Positions 9,340-19,204 of a stretch of 46,544 nt of DNA are shown here, in pieces; position 1 is the stretch's first letter, and each line of letters opens with the position of its first letter. Origin of the DNA: Candidatus Ligilactobacillus excrementigallinarum (lineage in GTDB: Bacteria > Bacillota > Bacilli > Lactobacillales > Lactobacillaceae); the NCBI GenBank assembly GCA_019114385.1, contig DXFP01000021.1:1-46544 (forward strand), given 5' to 3'. The notes beneath the pieces are model-generated. The model did no database searches. It was not told where the DNA came from and saw nothing but the letters and a program-made list of their open reading frames with translations. The translations under genes and the position numbers were made by a program.

Positions 9340-9999
9340 ATGATTACAACACTGTTAACTACAGTATCAGGATTTAGCACTTATCTTCCGCACTTAATCT
9401 CACAATTTGGAAGTGGTTTTTACCTGATACTTTTTTTATTAATTTTTTGTGAAACGGGAGTAGTATTTTTACCATTTTTACCAGGAGATTCGCTTTTGTT
9501 TCTTTGTGGTTCATTTGCAGCAATTGCTAACGATCATTTAAATATTGTGATATTGCTTATTTCTTTAATAATTGCCGCTTTTCTCGGAGATAATACTAAT
9601 TTCTGGATTGGGCAAAAATTTGGAAAACATATTTTAAATCATCCTCGATGGCGGAAGCTGATAAAAGAGGAATATTTGGAAAAAGCCAATCATTTTTTTG
9701 AAAAATACGGTTCACTAGCGATTTTTCTTGGGAGATTTATTCCAATTATTAGAACAATTATTCCATTTACAGCGGGAGTAGGGAAGATGCCTGCTGGAAA
9801 ATTTCGCCTTTTTAATTTGATTGGTGGAGTCACATGGGTAACAATTGCTTTAATGAGCGGATTCTTTTTTGGAAATATTTCGTTTGTTAAGAATCATATT
9901 GAATTAATCATGCTGGCAATTGTGATTGTTTCGTTGATTCCGGTATTGGTTACCTTTGTTATTCAACATAAGAAGGAAGGTTCTCCAGATGAAGAATAA
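9340..9999 (+). CDS. DedA/SNARE-associated family membrane protein
   Basis: FCETGVVFLPFLPGDSLLF; FLGRFIPIIRTIIPFTAGVGKM. Confidence 0.9.
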   Translation: MITTLLTTVSGFSTYLPHLISQFGSGFYLILFLLIFCETGVVFLPFLPGDSLLFLCGSFAAIANDHLNIVILLISLIIAAFLGDNTNFWIGQKFGKHILNHPRWRKLIKEEYLEKANHFFEKYGSLAIFLGRFIPIIRTIIPFTAGVGKMPAGKFRLFNLIGGVTWVTIALMSGFFFGNISFVKNHIELIMLAIVIVSLIPVLVTFVIQHKKEGSPDEE

Positions 10000-10924
10000 A
10001 CTTGCAATTGTTGTTCCAGCATACAACGAAGAAAAAGTTTTAAAACAAACAATTAAAGTTCTTACCCAACTAATTCGTGATTTACAACCAAAGCAAATTG
10101 CTTCCGATAGTTTTATTCTCTTCGTTGATGATGGATCAACTGATCAAACATGGAATTTTATCAAAACCGCAAGTTTGCAAAATCCGATGATTCGAGGATT
10201 AAAACTTGCGCGTAACTTTGGACATCAATATGCTTTATGGGCAGGATTAATGGAAGTTCGATCACAAGTTGATTTCAGCATTTCAATTGACACTGATTTA
10301 CAGGATGATCCGACGGTTATTCCACAAATGATCAATGATTATGAAGAAAAAGGCTGGCAAATAGTTTATGGTGTACGCAATAATCGTGATAATGATCGAT
10401 GGTTAAAACGAACAACTGCCAATTTATTTTACAAAGTTATGAATTTAATTGGAACTCATATCGTTCCAAATCATGCCGATTTTCGATTAATGTCCCGGAA
10501 AGCACTGGATTTATTAGCTTTATATCCTGAACGTCAGCTGTTTTTACGTGGATTAATTCCTCAATTAGGATTAAAAACGGGAAAAGTAACCTATAAAAGG
10601 CAAACTCGAAAAGCCGGTCAAAGTAAATATACGGTTCCTAAAATGCTTAATCTGGCCTGGAATGGAATAACTCTATTTTCAAATGCATTGTTACGAGTAC
10701 CAACGCTTCTTGGAATTTTAACATTCTTATTGGGCTGTGTTTTAGGAGGAATTCAAATGTTGAATATGCATCATGTTAGTTGGAATTTAATATTGTTTTT
10801 GATTGTTTCAAGTACAATTTTAATTTCATTGGGAATAATTGCTGAATACCTTGGAAAAATTTTTAATGAAATTAAAGGACGACCACGTTATTTAATTGAA
10901 GAACGGACGATTCGTCATGACTAA
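9989..10924 (+). CDS. GT2 polyprenyl-phosphate glycosyltransferase (GtrB/DPM1/CsbB-like)
   Basis: IVVPAYNEEKVL, FVDDGSTDQTW, ARNFGHQYALWAG, IDTDLQDDP; two C-terminal TM helices; ATG 9989 with RBS AAGGAAGG, overlapping the dedA stop. Confidence 0.85.
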   Translation: MKNKLAIVVPAYNEEKVLKQTIKVLTQLIRDLQPKQIASDSFILFVDDGSTDQTWNFIKTASLQNPMIRGLKLARNFGHQYALWAGLMEVRSQVDFSISIDTDLQDDPTVIPQMINDYEEKGWQIVYGVRNNRDNDRWLKRTTANLFYKVMNLIGTHIVPNHADFRLMSRKALDLLALYPERQLFLRGLIPQLGLKTGKVTYKRQTRKAGQSKYTVPKMLNLAWNGITLFSNALLRVPTLLGILTFLLGCVLGGIQMLNMHHVSWNLILFLIVSSTILISLGIIAEYLGKIFNEIKGRPRYLIEERTIRHD

Positions 10925-12848
10925 GGTTAATCGTTTTTTATCCATAATTTTAATTGGATGTGTGCTAATTGGAATTTGGTCCAATATTTTTTATCCTATC
11001 AATCCAATCGCGAGTATCTTAATTATTGGAATTGTGGTTGGATATTTTATAGCCAGGAAAAGAATTAATAAAAATTCAAAATTAATCGATTTAATCAGCC
11101 AAAACGCCAAAAAGTTGACCATTATAGCATTTGTATTGCTTATCATCTTTCAACTTTTAATTGTTACGTTTTTTAAGGCTTCTGTTTATCACGATCCATT
11201 TCGGGTTTTGTATCAAGCCGATTTGCTTAGCCATCATAATTTTAATTGGAATGATTCAACATATTTTTCACACTGTCCTAATAATATCCCATTAGTCTAT
11301 TTGCTTGCGCAGTGGTTTAAATTTACGCAGATTTTTAATCTTCCGACCAATTGGGCGCTTAATTTACTATGTATTATTACAGTTGATATTTTTATTGCCT
11401 TAGTAGTTGCAATTATTAAACAGGTGAGTGGGAAATGGATGAGTTGTCTGAAAGTAACTATTTTTTTCTTGATTACACCATTGGCTTATAGTTACTTGCT
11501 GCAAGTTTTTTACTCTGATATTTTACTTTTAATTAGCGTTTGTGGGATATGGTTAGCATTAGTAATGTGGCCAAATGCTGTAAAAGTTAAAAAGATTTTG
11601 TTTACTGTTCTAATCTTTTTATGCGGCTTGCTTGGAATGTTGACTAAACCTTCAATTGTTGTATTGATTGTGTCTCTCGGAGTAACTGCTTTTCTTTTTA
11701 GAAAGAAAAACGGCTTAGTGCTTCCTACAATTGCGTTGATTGTTGGAATTAGCACGGCACCGATACTCAACCAGCAAATCGTTAATGAAGTTCATTTTTC
11801 AATTGAAACCAAATATAAACTTCCGGTAAATACTTGGATTTATATGGGACTGAATAACCAAACTTCAGGGACATATGCACGGAAGGATATTAATCGAATT
11901 GAAAATCTCTCAGAAGCTAATCGCTTTAAAGATACAAATAAACTGATTGCTCAAAGAGTGAGAAAACTTAATCCCATTGGAGTTGTTAAACAATGGGTAA
12001 GTAAAATTGAAATTTGTGAAAATGTTGGAACTGTTCAGGGAGCATATATGAGTGGAAATTATTGTGCTCCAGCCTGGTTTGTAAAGTGGCAACCGATAGT
12101 CTCAGTGATTGTTTCGGTAATTTTTCGCAGTCTAATTATTTTGATTATGCTGAGAATTATTAAAATTTGTGTTATGAATGATGCAACAACTTCATGGCTA
12201 GTGCTTCTTACTAAACTTACAATTTTAGGATTTATTGCATTTTACTCAATTGTTTGGGAAACAGAATGCCGGTATGGACTGATTTTACTTCCTCTTTATT
12301 TGATTTTAATTGCAATTCCAATGCATAAAAGACAAGCACATTGTCAAAAATATCATTCTGCACAAATTATTTTTAATGGACTAATCTTTGGTTTCTTATT
12401 ATTAAATCTATTTACGCAGAATGTGTCTGCAAATATCAATAATTTTTCAGGAGTTATAACTGCTCAAAATAGTCAATTATCAAGTTATTATAAGGCGAAA
12501 TTGACTCAATTGGCTCCGCATACAACAATTAGCGAACAAGTTCAACTAACCGGTCAAGCTAATGATTTTTCAGTAATTGTCCCTAAGAACTCAAAGGTTA
12601 AAGTGGAATTGATTTTTCCTAACAATGAAACTAAGTGTTTGGATAAAAGAAATGGGTATGCATATTATCATGGGACAATGAAATCAGGGAGATATCAAAT
12701 TCGAATCCTGAATGAAACCGCACAAACGCAAACTTGCACGGTTATTGCACCGTCATCATATAAATTGGCTAAGTATCCAATTAAAGGGGATATTAAGATT
12801 AAAAATGGGTATTTGGTTTATTCGTTTGAAAACAGGAGATTGAAATGA
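10917..12848 (+). CDS. Large multi-TM GT-C-like protein, paralog of the 6539-8458 product
   Basis: Same architecture and motifs as the 6539-8458 product; ATG 10917 overlaps the upstream stop. Confidence 0.6.
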   Translation: MTKVNRFLSIILIGCVLIGIWSNIFYPINPIASILIIGIVVGYFIARKRINKNSKLIDLISQNAKKLTIIAFVLLIIFQLLIVTFFKASVYHDPFRVLYQADLLSHHNFNWNDSTYFSHCPNNIPLVYLLAQWFKFTQIFNLPTNWALNLLCIITVDIFIALVVAIIKQVSGKWMSCLKVTIFFLITPLAYSYLLQVFYSDILLLISVCGIWLALVMWPNAVKVKKILFTVLIFLCGLLGMLTKPSIVVLIVSLGVTAFLFRKKNGLVLPTIALIVGISTAPILNQQIVNEVHFSIETKYKLPVNTWIYMGLNNQTSGTYARKDINRIENLSEANRFKDTNKLIAQRVRKLNPIGVVKQWVSKIEICENVGTVQGAYMSGNYCAPAWFVKWQPIVSVIVSVIFRSLIILIMLRIIKICVMNDATTSWLVLLTKLTILGFIAFYSIVWETECRYGLILLPLYLILIAIPMHKRQAHCQKYHSAQIIFNGLIFGFLLLNLFTQNVSANINNFSGVITAQNSQLSSYYKAKLTQLAPHTTISEQVQLTGQANDFSVIVPKNSKVKVELIFPNNETKCLDKRNGYAYYHGTMKSGRYQIRILNETAQTQTCTVIAPSSYKLAKYPIKGDIKIKNGYLVYSFENRRLK

Positions 12849-14218
12849 CAAAAAAAGAAAAAAACAAAATTCAAACAAGTGAAAAAATCATGACGGGGAA
12901 AATTATTTCATTGGTAGTAATTTCCATTTTACTTTTAAGTGTAGCTTTGCTTGTTGGAGTTGGCCATGAGATGCTTGAACAGGAAGAACAACATGCAAAT
13001 ACAACATTGACCTCATTAGAGCGGACAGAAATTGACAGCCGTCATGATTGGCATATTTTAAATGAAAACAGTCTGTTAAATCTAAAAACAAATTATGTAT
13101 ACATTTATGATCCAACTGCACATGATGGGCATACACATTTTTATTCCCCGCAAACAAAACAGCTATTGCATAGCAAGTTAAAGCAAATTCCATTATTTGA
13201 TAACTTGTATTACAATTCTAAGTTTGGCCTTTTGTGCTATGTTACAGGGACGTCTAAGGGAATCCATTATCATTTATGGGAAAAAATTAATGCTGATTTT
13301 TTACTAATGATTCGTATCATTGAGATTAGTATATTGATTTTAGGAATCACAATTTTAATTAGTTTGGTGTATGTTAAGGTGATTGTTGCACAGTTAACTC
13401 AACCATTAAATGATCTTACGAAGAATGCTAATCAATTGATTAAAACTAATCAAACAGAAGATTTACTAAGAGTACCTGCGGGGTCATCTGTTGAAGTTCA
13501 AAATTTAACGTCAAATTTTAATCAGTTGCTAAAACAGTTAAAACAACAAAATAAACGTGAACGGGACTTTATTTCAAATGCAACGCACGAACTAAAGACT
13601 CCAATCGCCACGATTAAAAGCAATGTGCAACTGATTAAACGCCGTGGCAAAGAACATCCTGAAATCATCACTAAAGCTTTCAATTACATTGATGACGAAA
13701 CTAGGTTAATGCAAAAATTGATTGATCAACTATTAATGATTTCAAAAGAAGGTCATTTGCAATCAAATCAAAAATTAATTAATCTTTCGGATTTGATTCG
13801 ACAAATCAAAAACGACATTCAGCCAACAATTAAGCAAAAAATCAACCTAGAATTAACCAATAATCAGAATGTGGTCGCTGATGAAACGATGCTGACAGTT
13901 ATTATTACAAATTTAATCAATAATGCTGCTAAGTATTCGGCTGATGATACTCAAATTCACATTACTCTTGTTCCTTATGGTAAACAAATTCGGTTAAACA
14001 TTGCTGATCAGGGAATGGGGATTTCTAAGGAAGAAAAACAACATATTTTTGAACGTTTTTATCGGGGTGTGAATGTTCGCGGAACAATTCAGGGAAGCGG
14101 CTTAGGTTTATCACTAGTTGCTGAATTAGTAAAAGTTAATAATATTCAAGTTAAATTGGCTGATAATCATCCACACGGAACAATTTTCAGTTTAATTTTT
14201 GAAAGGAAGAGTAGTTAA
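12845..14218 (+). CDS. Sensor histidine kinase (HAMP-HisKA-HATPase)
   Basis: FISNATHELKTPIATIKSN H-box, NLINNAAKYS N-box, GSGLGLSLV G-box; two TM helices; overlaps the upstream ORF by 4 nt. Confidence 0.95.
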   Translation: MTKKEKNKIQTSEKIMTGKIISLVVISILLLSVALLVGVGHEMLEQEEQHANTTLTSLERTEIDSRHDWHILNENSLLNLKTNYVYIYDPTAHDGHTHFYSPQTKQLLHSKLKQIPLFDNLYYNSKFGLLCYVTGTSKGIHYHLWEKINADFLLMIRIIEISILILGITILISLVYVKVIVAQLTQPLNDLTKNANQLIKTNQTEDLLRVPAGSSVEVQNLTSNFNQLLKQLKQQNKRERDFISNATHELKTPIATIKSNVQLIKRRGKEHPEIITKAFNYIDDETRLMQKLIDQLLMISKEGHLQSNQKLINLSDLIRQIKNDIQPTIKQKINLELTNNQNVVADETMLTVIITNLINNAAKYSADDTQIHITLVPYGKQIRLNIADQGMGISKEEKQHIFERFYRGVNVRGTIQGSGLGLSLVAELVKVNNIQVKLADNHPHGTIFSLIFERKSS

Positions 14219-14871
14219 TGGGTGACAAATTGACAAAGACAACTAGACAAATCTGCTATATTGTTACTTCAGTAATATCATTTGCCATTTTTATTTGGCT
14301 GGCAGTTAGTGTAAAGTGGCATTTAAGCTTTATTGATAAAATCGATAGTTATGAACATCATGTATTAACAACAGTTTCAGGCTTATCAACGACAACCGTT
14401 CATTTTCTTTCGAATTTAGGAAGTCCGCTTATGGGGATTGTCCTAATAACTTTCATTGCATTATTTTTATGCTATCAAAAGAATTTTATAGCTGGTGCAT
14501 TGACTGAAACTACAATGATTGTAGGAAATATAATTGCAGAATTATTTAAAATTATCATTGCACGCAAACGGCCAAGTTATCAACTATATTCTGATGCATC
14601 TTATAGTTTTCCAAGCGGACATGTTTTTGATACTACATTACTTGTTTTGGTTGTGATAACTTTCATTTTGCCGCAAATAAAAAATGAGACATATCAAGTA
14701 GTTTGCGGATTACTTTTAATTATTTGGAATGGATTTATTATTTTTTCAAGGATTTACTTAGGGGCACACTATTTTTCTGATACTGTTGGAAGTGTGGCTC
14801 TAGCAATTAGATTGTGGACGTTAATGTTAATAATTAAGCCGATGTTTGATAAGCAAGATTCCGATGATTAA
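14218..14871 (+). CDS. PAP2-family lipid phosphatase
   Basis: KxxxxxxRP (KIIIARKRPSY), PSGH (SFPSGHVFD), SRIYLGAHYFSD. Confidence 0.9.
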   Translation: MGDKLTKTTRQICYIVTSVISFAIFIWLAVSVKWHLSFIDKIDSYEHHVLTTVSGLSTTTVHFLSNLGSPLMGIVLITFIALFLCYQKNFIAGALTETTMIVGNIIAELFKIIIARKRPSYQLYSDASYSFPSGHVFDTTLLVLVVITFILPQIKNETYQVVCGLLLIIWNGFIIFSRIYLGAHYFSDTVGSVALAIRLWTLMLIIKPMFDKQDSDD

Positions 14872-15009
14872 TTATTTTGATGCATTTTTTGGTTTGATTG
14901 AACTTAAAAAAGTAATTCCCGATAGTTTGGTGCCAAGTTTTTTTGATAATCAATTAGTGATATAATTATATGTAAATTTATTTATTTTATTAAAGGGGAA
15001 TTATTTTAT

Positions 15010-16506
15010 ATGGCATCACAAACTAAGAAAATTGGTTTGATGACTCTTGTAATGATGATTATTTCATCAATTTACGGATTCGCAAACACCCCCCGCGCAT
15101 TTATGCAAATGGGATATGCAAGTATTATTTGGTACATTTTAGCTGCGTTAGTCTTTTTCTTACCAGTTAGTTTAATGCTTGCAGAATATGGATCTTCGTT
15201 TAAAGAAGCAAAGGGTGGAATTTACTCATGGCTTGAAGGTTCAATTGGTGAAAAATGGGCCTTTGTTGGTACCTTTATCTGGTTATCAGCTTGGATTATT
15301 TGGTTGGTTCAAGCCGCTTCTAGTTTTTGTATTCCACTATCTTCAGTGATTTTTGGAAAAGACACGACTTCTTCATGGCATTTATTTGGATTATCCTCAG
15401 TTGAAACTTTAGGAGTAATCGGGATTGTCTGGGTCTTAGTAGTTACATTCTTCTCATCAAAAGGGATGGATGCAATTGCTAAAGTCTCAACTGTCGGCGG
15501 CTTTTTCAACGTTGCATTAAATGGCTTATTCTTAGTAATTAGTATCATTGTATTGATTTGTAATCATGGTCACTTGGCAGAACCAATCAGTGGAATGAGT
15601 TCATTTATTCATTCGCCAAATAGCCAATTTACGACTCCAATCGCAATGATTTCATTCATCGTATATGCTATCTTTGCATATGGCGGAATGGAAACCATGG
15701 GTGGAATCATGGATAGTTTGGATAAACCGGAAAAGACCTTCCCTAAAGGAATCTTATTGGCAACGATTTTCATTACTGTAGGTTATGCGGTAACAATCTT
15801 CATGTGGGGCTTCAGTACAAATTGGCACCAAGTATTCGGTTCAGGTCAAGTTACACTGGGAAATGTTACATATGTATTAATGGGAAACTTAGGGGTTGCT
15901 TTTGGACAGGCAATTGGAGTTTCACATCATACTGCGCTGCTCTTTGGCAGTTTGATGACCCGTTTCACTGGATTAAGTATTTTACTTGCCGTTTTAGGAA
16001 GCTTCTTCATTATGACATACTCACCAATTAAGTCGTTTATTTTAGGTTCAGATGAACGCTTATGGCCAAAGAAAGTTACGAAGTTAAACAAGGCAGGCAT
16101 GCCGGCATTTGCAATGTGGATTCAATGTGCAGTGGTCTGCATCTTTATCTTCTTTATTTCATTTGGCGGTTCAGCAGCAAGCAAGTTCTTTACGATTTTA
16201 ACAAATATGTCAAATGTTTCTACTACATTCCCATATTTGTTCTTAGTAGGGGCATTCCCATTCTTTAAGAAGTTGAAGGACATTGATCGTCCATTTGTCT
16301 TCTTTAAGAGTAAGTTCTGGACAAACTTGATTGTAGCTTTATGTTTGATTGTTCTATCAGGCGGAATTATTTTCACAGTAATTCAACCAATTATTGAACA
16401 TCAATATGGCAATGCTTTTTGGACAATCATTGGACCAATCTTCTTTGGTTCAATTGCATTGATCTTCTATGAAATTGCTAACCGAAAACGTAAGAAAACA
16501 AATTAG
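15010..16506 (+). CDS. APC-superfamily amino acid permease (YjeM/glutamate-GABA antiporter-like)
   Basis: 12-TM permease; ISSIYGFANTPRAFMQMGYASIIWY. Confidence 0.8.
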   Translation: MASQTKKIGLMTLVMMIISSIYGFANTPRAFMQMGYASIIWYILAALVFFLPVSLMLAEYGSSFKEAKGGIYSWLEGSIGEKWAFVGTFIWLSAWIIWLVQAASSFCIPLSSVIFGKDTTSSWHLFGLSSVETLGVIGIVWVLVVTFFSSKGMDAIAKVSTVGGFFNVALNGLFLVISIIVLICNHGHLAEPISGMSSFIHSPNSQFTTPIAMISFIVYAIFAYGGMETMGGIMDSLDKPEKTFPKGILLATIFITVGYAVTIFMWGFSTNWHQVFGSGQVTLGNVTYVLMGNLGVAFGQAIGVSHHTALLFGSLMTRFTGLSILLAVLGSFFIMTYSPIKSFILGSDERLWPKKVTKLNKAGMPAFAMWIQCAVVCIFIFFISFGGSAASKFFTILTNMSNVSTTFPYLFLVGAFPFFKKLKDIDRPFVFFKSKFWTNLIVALCLIVLSGGIIFTVIQPIIEHQYGNAFWTIIGPIFFGSIALIFYEIANRKRKKTN

Positions 16507-16534
16507 TGTTAAATAAAATAATCAAGAATTGAAG

Positions 16535-16797
16535 GTGTGACAAAACACTCAAAACAAGCATGTTGTAAGGAAAAAAACGAACGAATTACGTAGTAAAAAT
16601 TCGGAAGCTTTTGAATTTACAGACATGCTTGTTTGTTTTGAAACCTGATTATACGGATATATAAATAGAGGCTGGACTTATGTCACAACCTCTTTTTGAT
16701 AATCGAATTTAAAATAAACGGGTATGCTTATAAGTTCTAAACTACTGCATCAAATTACGTGATTCAGTAGTTTTTTCCTTATAGCATATCCGTTTTT
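16535..16797 (+). repeat. Intergenic inverted-repeat element, copy B (two hairpin arms)
   Basis: gtgtgacaaaacactcaaaacaagcatgttgtaagg...; central aatagaggctggacttatgtcacaacctcttttt; second arm aaacgggtatgcttataag...cttatagcatatccgttt. Confidence 0.8.
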
Positions 16798-16812
16798 AAT
16801 CTTCATTCTAGG

Positions 16813-17037
16813 TTATTTTTTACGTTCCTTGATTTTTCTTACAAAATATTGAACGGCCACTGTTAATAATGAAATGAATGAACTTAAAACTACAAAGTCT
16901 ACAATTAACAGTAAAATCATCCCAAATGAAAGGTGAGGATGCGCCATAATTTGCTGAATTGAAAATGCCAGACAAGCAATTAACAGCAATGTATCAGCCA
17001 GAAAAATCAAAATTAAATTGCGTTTTAAATGTTTCAT
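16813..17037 (-). CDS. Small two-TM membrane protein
   Basis: 74-aa ORF with two hydrophobic helices. Confidence 0.5.
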   Translation of the reverse strand: MKHLKRNLILIFLADTLLLIACLAFSIQQIMAHPHLSFGMILLLIVDFVVLSSFISLLTVAVQYFVRKIKERKK

Positions 17038-17101
17038 TTTTAACCTGCTTTATTAATTGATTTAGTATGTATTATAAAAAAATAAGCGTGGTGAACAGGT
17101 T

Positions 17102-17443
17102 TTATTCACTACCAACAATTGAGCGGACTTGTACTCCCAAATTTTCCCAGAACTTGTATGGATCTTGTTTAAAGTCCTCTTCAAAAGTCTTGAAATCGTG
17201 ACGAGGGACAATTTCGCCTAAACGTTCGCTCATTGCACCGCGAACCCACATTTTTTCATCTTCAACGTCCCAAAGTACTGTCCAGTATGATTCTTCAAGT
17301 GCTTCGTTAAATAAATCTTGAGTACCTGAAATGATAGTATCTCGCAATACACCTTCCTCGGTAGCATCTGGATAACCATTTGCTTTTAGCCAATTGAGTT
17401 TTGCCAAAACTTCAGGGTAATCGTTAGGAATCATGTTAAACAT
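17102..17443 (-). CDS. Conserved-looking hypothetical protein (113 aa)
   Basis: ORF with RBS-like gaaggGAG upstream on the minus strand; soluble. Confidence 0.6.
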   Translation of the reverse strand: MFNMIPNDYPEVLAKLNWLKANGYPDATEEGVLRDTIISGTQDLFNEALEESYWTVLWDVEDEKMWVRGAMSERLGEIVPRHDFKTFEEDFKQDPYKFWENLGVQVRSIVGSE

Positions 17444-17562
17444 TGAATTACTCCCTTCGTGAATTATATGTCTTTATTTTACAAAAAAATTTACCATAAG
17501 TAAAAGCGATGTGGTAATCTAAAATCAAAAAGAAAACGATTTCTGATTGAGAGGGATTATCC

Positions 17563-18381
17563 ATGACAATTAAAATGATTGCAACTGATATTGATGCAAC
17601 TTTAGTAAATGATGATAAGAAGATTACACCACGGACTTTAAGTGCACTTAAAGAAGCACGTAAACGTGGAGTGTATGTTGTATTATGCACTGGTCGGCCA
17701 GTTTCTGGTATTCAAGATTACTTGGAACAATTGGGATTAACTACGAAAAATGACTATGCTATTACTTTCAATGGAGCTCAGGGACGCAATGTTGGTACTG
17801 ATGAAGTGATTTTTCAAAATGAAATTACTGCAAATCAACATTCTCAACTAGTGGATTTGAGTCATCAACTGGGAGTGCACGGCCAATTAGTGACGGCCGA
17901 CTCACAATTATATGTAACCGATCGTGACATTAGCGATTATTCAGTAATGGATGCTTTTTACACGCATATGGGATTACATTATCGTGAATTAGTTGATTTT
18001 CCACAAGATATGAAAGGCACAAAATTCATGTGGGCAGACAAGCCGGAAATTATTTCCCAGGCAATGACCCAAATTCCTCAGTCGATTCATGATCAATTTT
18101 ATACGGTTTTAAGTGCACCGTGGTTTTTAGAATTTACTAACCCAGCTGCAACTAAAGGACATGCGGTATTAGAATTAGCGTCCCATCTTGGAATTCAGCC
18201 AACTGAAATTATGACGGCCGGAGATGAAAATAATGATTTAACCATGATTGAAGCTGTACCGCATAGTGTTGCAATGGGAAACGGCAACTCAGTGGTTAAA
18301 GCTAAAGCAGCATATATCACAGATGATAATAATCATGATGGATTAGGTAAAGCGATAGAAAAATTTGTATTAAATGAATGA
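17563..18381 (+). CDS. HAD-superfamily Cof-type phosphatase
   Basis: IATDIDATLVNDDKKITPRTLSAL; AGDENNDLTMIE. Confidence 0.9.
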   Translation: MTIKMIATDIDATLVNDDKKITPRTLSALKEARKRGVYVVLCTGRPVSGIQDYLEQLGLTTKNDYAITFNGAQGRNVGTDEVIFQNEITANQHSQLVDLSHQLGVHGQLVTADSQLYVTDRDISDYSVMDAFYTHMGLHYRELVDFPQDMKGTKFMWADKPEIISQAMTQIPQSIHDQFYTVLSAPWFLEFTNPAATKGHAVLELASHLGIQPTEIMTAGDENNDLTMIEAVPHSVAMGNGNSVVKAKAAYITDDNNHDGLGKAIEKFVLNE

Positions 18382-18448
18382 TTTTGACCGAATCTGATTG
18401 AAAGTGATTATTAATGGTGCTAAAATATTATTTGCGGAGGGAATGAAA

Positions 18449-19204
18449 ATGCTTGCAGAAGAACGACAACAGATTATTTTAGAAATGTTAAAAACTAATC
18501 GGATTGTTAAAGTTCAAGAAATTTGCAATCGGACACACGGTTCAGAATCTTCAGTTCGCCGGGATTTACAAGCGTTGGAAGAACGAGGATTGCTTGAGCG
18601 TGTGCATGGAGGAGCAAAAATTAATTATGCCTTACAAAACGAACCGGATATGTTCGGTAAAGCTTCACAACATCCAAATGCTAAGCAAGCAATTGGCAAA
18701 CAAGCGGCAACTCACGTGAATGCAGAAGATGTTATTTTTCTGGATGCAGGAACAAGTACCTTGGCAATGGTTGATTATTTGCCTATTAACCAAGGAATTA
18801 CAGTTGTAACAAATGGAATTTTACATGCATCTGCATTAGCGGAATGTCACATTCAAACTATTTTGGTTGGCGGCAAGTTAAAAGCGACTACCAAAGCGAT
18901 TGTTGGAGTCGATGCGATTTCACAATTAAGCAAGTTGCGCTTTAACAAGGCGTTTTTAGGAATTAATGGAGTTCATCCAATCGATGGTTATACGACTCCT
19001 GATCCAGATGAAGCTGCTATTAAAGAATACGCAATGGCAAAGGCTCAGCACTCCTTTGTTTTAGCGGATTCTTCCAAATTAAATGAAGTGTCGTTTGTTC
19101 AAGTTGCACCGCTGAATGCTGCTACATTGATTGTTGAGCATGCTTCTGCAAAACTGCTTCACCCATTTATGAAAGAAACCACAGTTGAGGAGGTCAAACG
19201 ATGA
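18449..19204 (+). CDS. fruR: DeoR-family transcriptional regulator of the fructose operon
   Basis: DeoR HTH SSVRRDLQALEERGLLERVHGGA; GGAGG RBS 8 nt before ATG 18449; upstream of fruK/fruA. Confidence 0.85.
   Translation: MLAEERQQIILEMLKTNRIVKVQEICNRTHGSESSVRRDLQALEERGLLERVHGGAKINYALQNEPDMFGKASQHPNAKQAIGKQAATHVNAEDVIFLDAGTSTLAMVDYLPINQGITVVTNGILHASALAECHIQTILVGGKLKATTKAIVGVDAISQLSKLRFNKAFLGINGVHPIDGYTTPDPDEAAIKEYAMAKAQHSFVLADSSKLNEVSFVQVAPLNAATLIVEHASAKLLHPFMKETTVEEVKR

Noticed and set aside
17531-17544. AGAAAACGATTTCT upstream of the HAD phosphatase as a cre site
   Set aside because: Both terminal positions deviate from the cre consensus; too weak to call
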